64,000 nucleotides of DNA, taken from the NCBI RefSeq assembly GCF_000092225.1, contig NC_014158.1, positions 3,162,001 to 3,226,000 on the forward strand. The letters are read 5' to 3'. Below the pieces are notes generated by a model that worked only from the letters and a program-made list of their open reading frames with translations, was not told the DNA's origin and made no database searches. The stretch's first letter is position 1, and each line of letters begins with the position of its first letter. The DNA is from Tsukamurella paurometabola DSM 20162 (lineage in GTDB: Bacteria > Actinomycetota > Actinomycetes > Mycobacteriales > Mycobacteriaceae). Shown one piece after another: positions 60,604 through 64,000 of the stretch. Position numbers and translations under genes: made by a program.

Positions 60604-62076
60604 GTGTCGAAGTTCCCCCCGTCTCGCTCCCAGGTACCGGTCGACGAGCGGTCCGTGCTCGCGACCGTCCCGGGGCTGCCCTGGTGGGGCGCGATCCTGA
60701 CCCTGCTCGCCTTCACTGCGATCGGGCCACTCGTGTCCGATCGGTTCGCCGGTAGCAATGCCGGCGTGCTGGCGATCGCCGTGGGTGCCGTGCTGGCCGT
60801 TCTCGCGGTCCGTAACCGGTCACTGTTCACCGCCATGGTGCAGCCCCCGCTGGTGATGGCCACGGCGATTCCCGCTTACCGCTGGTACGCGATGCCGGAG
60901 CCGCGTAGCACCAGCAAGATCCTCACCGAAGTGATGTTCCCGCTGGTCTCGCTGTTCCCGTGGATGTTCTGGATCACCGTGGTGGTGCTCGCCGTGGGCG
61001 CCGCGCGACTGGTGCTCTACCGCCGCCTCACCGCCGCCGCCCGCAGCGCGCAGCGCGGCGCATCGACCGGTGCCGCCCGGAGCACGACGAAGACGAACGC
61101 GAAGACGAAGGCGACCGCCAAGGACGCGGCCGGAGATCGCAAGCCCGAATCCGCGGGGCTCCCGTGGGGAGACCGGCTCCGCGCCGCGTTCAACCGGCTG
61201 CGCCCCACTGCGGCAACCGGAGCCGCGAGCGCCGCACTGGCGGGCACCGCAGCCACCGGCGGGCGTGCGGAACGGCACCAGAGCCGCGCCGCCGCGTCGG
61301 CGCCGCATCGGTCCAGCCGGCGTGCCGCCGCACTCGCGGATGAGGCTGCGCCGCCCCGCCGCGGCTCCGCCCGGCGCGAGGAGACGGCACCGTCGACCCA
61401 GCAGAACCGGGTGGTGCGCCCCGACTCCGCGCCGCCGCGCCGCCCAGTGGCGCCGCGTCCGGGCCCGGACGACCGCAGGGCCGATTCGGGCCGCGTGCCG
61501 CGGCCCCGCCCGCGGCCGATCACCGACGGTCCCCTGGCGGCGAGCCGCGATCCCCTGCGCGACCGTGACCCGCGCGAGATCCGCGAGGCGCAGCGTCGCG
61601 CTCAGCGCGACCAGCCGCGTCCGCCCCGGTTCCGCGACGCCGACCGGGACGCGATAGCGGCCCGGGATCCGCAATCGGGGCCACGCCGGGCGGTGCCCCG
61701 TCCGGAGTCGCGCGACTACCGGCGCGAGGCCCGCAATCTCGACCGCGCCCGCGAGGTTCCCCCGCCGCCGACGTCGCGCCCCGAACGCGACCGGCCGCGG
61801 CTACCCCGCGATGATTACGCCTCGCTGCCTCGGGTATCCGGCGGCACGGCCGCACAGCCCGACCTGCCGAGCCTGTCGCGCGATACCGAGCGGGCGCCAC
61901 GCCGGGCAGCCGATACGCCCTCCCTGCCGGGCAAGTACGAGCACTACCGCGCCCCCCGGTATCGCCCGCTGTCGGACGAGAAGCCCGCGGAAACCGACTT
62001 CCGTGCCGATTTCGAGGACGATGCGAAGTCCGAGCCAGCGCCGCGGCCGATCCGGCGGCACCGCTACAAGGACTGA
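60604..62076 (+). CDS. DUF6542 membrane protein with long disordered basic tail
   Basis: A 490-residue protein. The first about 140 residues hold four membrane segments and match the DUF6542 domain (TVPGLPWWGAILTLLAFTAI, then PLVMATAIPAYRWYAMPEP). The remaining about 350 residues are low-complexity, rich in arginine, proline, alanine and aspartate, with many RD/RE/PR repeats, and are predicted to be disordered. A gene of this kind (Rv1111c in Mycobacterium tuberculosis) also sits next to ispH. The GTG at 60604 is the chosen start. Function unknown. Confidence 0.8.
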   Translation: MSKFPPSRSQVPVDERSVLATVPGLPWWGAILTLLAFTAIGPLVSDRFAGSNAGVLAIAVGAVLAVLAVRNRSLFTAMVQPPLVMATAIPAYRWYAMPEPRSTSKILTEVMFPLVSLFPWMFWITVVVLAVGAARLVLYRRLTAAARSAQRGASTGAARSTTKTNAKTKATAKDAAGDRKPESAGLPWGDRLRAAFNRLRPTAATGAASAALAGTAATGGRAERHQSRAAASAPHRSSRRAAALADEAAPPRRGSARREETAPSTQQNRVVRPDSAPPRRPVAPRPGPDDRRADSGRVPRPRPRPITDGPLAASRDPLRDRDPREIREAQRRAQRDQPRPPRFRDADRDAIAARDPQSGPRRAVPRPESRDYRREARNLDRAREVPPPPTSRPERDRPRLPRDDYASLPRVSGGTAAQPDLPSLSRDTERAPRRAADTPSLPGKYEHYRAPRYRPLSDEKPAETDFRADFEDDAKSEPAPRPIRRHRYKD

Positions 62077-62207
62077 CCGCCCGCGTAGCGCGCCAGTCGC
62101 GCGTCGAGGTCACGCAAGGTGTACTCGACGTCGTCGAGGGACGGGTCGACCTGATCCTCGTTGTCGCCGCGCTTGCCGATCGGCGGCTTGGCGAAGGTGT
62201 CTATCGG
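62064..62207 (-). other. Coding-like segment in frame after the ispH stop codon
   Basis: Directly after the ispH TGA, the same frame stays open for 47 codons to a TAG at 62064-62066. The translation (IDTFAKPPIGKRGDNEDQVD, then SLDDVEYTLRDLDARLARYA) has strong third-position GC bias and a protein-like composition. No ATG, GTG or usable TTG opens it. It may be a small gene that lost or uses an unusual start (ATA at its head), or a read-through extension. It overlaps the DUF6542 3' end by 13 bp. Confidence 0.45.
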
Positions 62208-63158
62208 TCAGGCCTTGGCGCGCGGGCGCAGCTCCCGAGGCAACGCGAAGACGAGAGTCTCGTTCGCGGTGGTCACGGGCTTCACATCGTGGAAGCCTTC
62301 CCCGTCGAGGTACTCCACGACTCCCTTGACCAAGATCTCGGGCACCGACGCGCCCGAGGTGATGCCGACCGTCTGTACGCCGTCCAACCACGCCGGGTCG
62401 ATCTCGCGGGCGAAGTCGATGAGGTGCGCGGCGCGGGCGCCGGCCTGCAAGGCCACCTCGACCAGCCGCACCGAGTTCGAGGAATTCCGCGAGCCCACCA
62501 CGATCACCAGATCGCACTCGGGCGCCATCGCCTTCACCGCGACCTGCCGGTTCTGGGTGGCGTAGCAGATGTCATCGCTGGGCGGATCCTGCAGCTTGGG
62601 GAACTTCTCGCGCAGCCGGCGCACCGTCTCCATGGTCTCGTCCACCGAGAGCGTGGTCTGCGAGAGCCAGACGATCTTCTCCTCGTCGCGGACCTGCACC
62701 GCATCCACGGCGTCGGGGCCGTCGACGAGTTGCACGTGCTCAGGTGCCTCGCCCGCCGTGCCCTCGACCTCCTCGTGTCCCTCATGGCCGATGAGCAGGA
62801 TGTCGAAATCATCGCGGGCGAATCGCTTCGCCTCCTGGTGGACCTTGGTGACCAGCGGGCAGGTGGCGTCGATGGTGCGCAGGCTGCGCTGTTCGGCACC
62901 GGCGTGCACGGCCGGCGAGACGCCGTGCGCCGAGAACACCAACAGAGATCCCTCGGGCACCTCGTCGGTCTCGTCGACGAAGATCACGCCCTTGTCCTGC
63001 AGCGTCTCGACGACGTGCCGGTTGTGCACGATCTCCTTCCGCACGTACACCGGGGCACCGTGCTTCTCGAGCGCCTTCTCGACAGTCTCCACCGCTCGAT
63101 CGACGCCGGCACAGTAGCCGCGCGGCTCGGCCAACAGGACGCGCTTGCCAGAAGTCAT
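62208..63158 (-). CDS. ispH: 4-hydroxy-3-methylbut-2-enyl diphosphate reductase (IspH/LytB)
   Basis: A 316-residue iron-sulfur enzyme that makes IPP and DMAPP in the last step of the MEP pathway. Cluster cysteines are in [12 protein letters not shown] (near residue 16), [11 protein letters not shown] (near 100) and the later [11 protein letters not shown]. Substrate-binding histidines are in IVHNRHVV and SAHGV, and SRNSSNS supplies the C-terminal serine/asparagine set. It closely resembles mycobacterial LytB2. The coding-like tail past its stop is listed separately. Confidence 0.95.
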   Translation of the reverse strand: MTSGKRVLLAEPRGYCAGVDRAVETVEKALEKHGAPVYVRKEIVHNRHVVETLQDKGVIFVDETDEVPEGSLLVFSAHGVSPAVHAGAEQRSLRTIDATCPLVTKVHQEAKRFARDDFDILLIGHEGHEEVEGTAGEAPEHVQLVDGPDAVDAVQVRDEEKIVWLSQTTLSVDETMETVRRLREKFPKLQDPPSDDICYATQNRQVAVKAMAPECDLVIVVGSRNSSNSVRLVEVALQAGARAAHLIDFAREIDPAWLDGVQTVGITSGASVPEILVKGVVEYLDGEGFHDVKPVTTANETLVFALPRELRPRAKA

Positions 63159-63218
63159 GTCTCCAGGCTACGGCACCTGGCGATGTGGGGAGACCCCCGA
63201 TGAGGCACCCTGTAGGGC

Positions 63219-63836
63219 ATGAGTCGTTTACCGTTCGTGCTCCGCGTCGCGGTCGGCGCCGTGGCGCTCGCCGCCGAGAAGGGCCAGGAGATCGCCACGG
63301 GCGCGGCGAGCGCACCGATCACGCTGGGCAGCAAGTCGGCGCAGGCGTTCATCCGGGTGCAGCAGGATCTGGCCGAACTCGCCGTACGCGGCGATGCGAC
63401 CCTCGAAACCCTCTTCCCGCCGAAGGCGGAGGAACAGCCCGCATGGGCCACCTTCGACGACGACGAGGATCTCGACGTCGATCTCCCGGCCCCGCCCACC
63501 GCACCGTTCGGCACCGTCCGGCCCGCTACCGAGAAGGCCGCGGACACGGCGCAGTCGCCCGAGCAGCCGGAGGAGACCGCACCGTCGGGCACCGGCCGGT
63601 ACGCCCTCTACAGCTCCCCCGCGCCGACGCCCGGCGATTCCGGGCCGGACACCGCAGACCTGGACCTGCCCGACGCCGTGCGCCGGATCGACTACCCCGA
63701 GCTGACCCTCGCGCAGCTCCGCGGCCGGCTCACGAGCCTGTCGCACGACGATCTCGCGGCACTGCTCGCGTTCGAACGCGAGCACAAGGCGCGGGCACCG
63801 TTCCTCACGATGCTCGAGAACCGCCTGAATCGGTGA
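63219..63836 (+). CDS. Rv1109c-like conserved protein (possible lipid-droplet-associated protein)
   Basis: A 205-residue protein. The N-terminal amphipathic helical part ([20 protein letters not shown], then [19 protein letters not shown]) is followed by an acidic, proline-rich linker and a C-terminal helical domain ([20 protein letters not shown]). The layout and position next to xseA match Rv1109c of mycobacteria, and related rhodococcal proteins have been described on lipid droplets. The stop overlaps the xseA GTG (GTGA). Confidence 0.75.
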   Translation: MSRLPFVLRVAVGAVALAAEKGQEIATGAASAPITLGSKSAQAFIRVQQDLAELAVRGDATLETLFPPKAEEQPAWATFDDDEDLDVDLPAPPTAPFGTVRPATEKAADTAQSPEQPEETAPSGTGRYALYSSPAPTPGDSGPDTADLDLPDAVRRIDYPELTLAQLRGRLTSLSHDDLAALLAFEREHKARAPFLTMLENRLNR

Positions 63837-64000
63837 CGACTCCCGCTTCGCCGAGCGGCGGCGCTTCGACCGCGGAGTCGCCCTGGCCCGTCCGCGTGGT
63901 CTCGATGAAAGTCGCCCAGTGGATCGACCGCCTCGGCGAGGTCTGGGTGGAGGGCCAGATCACCCAGCTCAACCGACGCGGCGGCGGCACCGCGTTCCTG
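63833..64000 (+). CDS. xseA: Exodeoxyribonuclease VII large subunit, N-terminal part
   Basis: The first 56 codons of XseA are present; the gene runs off the right edge. The translation reaches the OB-fold through [35 protein letters not shown] and TAFL, a good match to the family start. The enzyme degrades single-stranded DNA with the small subunit XseB, whose gene normally follows. The GTG start overlaps the stop of the preceding gene by 4 bp. Confidence 0.9.
   Translation, partial: MTTPASPSGGASTAESPWPVRVVSMKVAQWIDRLGEVWVEGQITQLNRRGGGTAFL

Noticed and set aside
62205-62210. Selenocysteine insertion at the ispH TGA.
   Set aside because: No hairpin of the SECIS type is evident right after the codon, and IspH needs no residue there. 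Ordinary read-through or a separate small gene is simpler.

Overview
The window is high-GC chromosomal DNA of a mycolic-acid actinobacterium (order Mycobacteriales). Supporting evidence is an AdaA-AlkA/ogt pair of the mycobacterial type, a DUF6542 protein - IspH - Rv1109c-like protein - xseA cluster at the right end, a mycothiol-type maleylpyruvate isomerase relative, a WS/DGAT acyltransferase, a GT87 mannosyltransferase and a DUF222 (13E12-type) HNH protein at the left edge. Genus is inference: Tsukamurella or a close relative fits, but the sequence alone does not settle it.

Layout. 1-9 kb: a DUF222 fragment, a GMC oxidoreductase, a thiamine-type ABC importer (thiB-thiP-thiQ), a GT87 glycosyltransferase and a CPBP protease. 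9-12.5 kb: an AbiEi/endonuclease-like protein flanked by a family of short G/C-rich repeats, then a LacI regulator divergent from an MFS permease over a perfect 16-bp operator. 12.5-17.2 kb: a coupled operon of alpha-glucan phosphorylase, ROK kinase (frameshifted) and WS/DGAT acyltransferase. 17.3-25.5 kb: an XRE regulator/MFS pair, then a valine-catabolism regulon (mmsA, acyl-CoA dehydrogenase, mmsB, MarR) divergent from an acyl-CoA synthetase across an 18-bp perfect palindrome. 25.6-34 kb: an ABC exporter with an ArsR-type regulator, an FMN oxidase, a HAD phosphatase, and an ECF sigma factor coupled to a DUF4349 membrane protein. 34-47 kb: small stress and detoxification genes (ferredoxin-reductase type, MerR/quinone-reductase pair, ECF42-type sigma with a frameshifted DGPF partner, DJ-1/PfpI, MarR, GNAT, Bcp peroxiredoxin, two VOC proteins, MFS pump). 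47-54.7 kb: ychF, a CUT2 sugar importer whose permease is frameshifted, and divergently cstA-ybdD. 54.7-58.2 kb: alkA split by an IS110-family element, then ogt. 58.2-64 kb: AI-2E-type permease, rmuC, DUF6542 protein, ispH, Rv1109c-like gene and the start of xseA.

Most notable points. (1) The IS110 element (about 55621-57106) interrupts alkA cleanly; joining the flanks restores a 496-codon frame. Its left noncoding end looks like a bridge RNA: a 9-base segment is complementary to the junction made by abutting the two element ends, and other segments match the right end and the target in the order expected for target and donor guides. (2) Three genes (ROK kinase, DGPF protein, CUT2 permease) each differ from an intact frame by one base at a G/C run, and a fourth (P-loop kinase) may do so. 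Assembly error or recent decay are both possible. (3) Several regulatory palindromes have an obvious cognate regulator. One matched pair (ACATCNGATGT, centres 74 bp apart, between the sugar importer and cstA) has none nearby.
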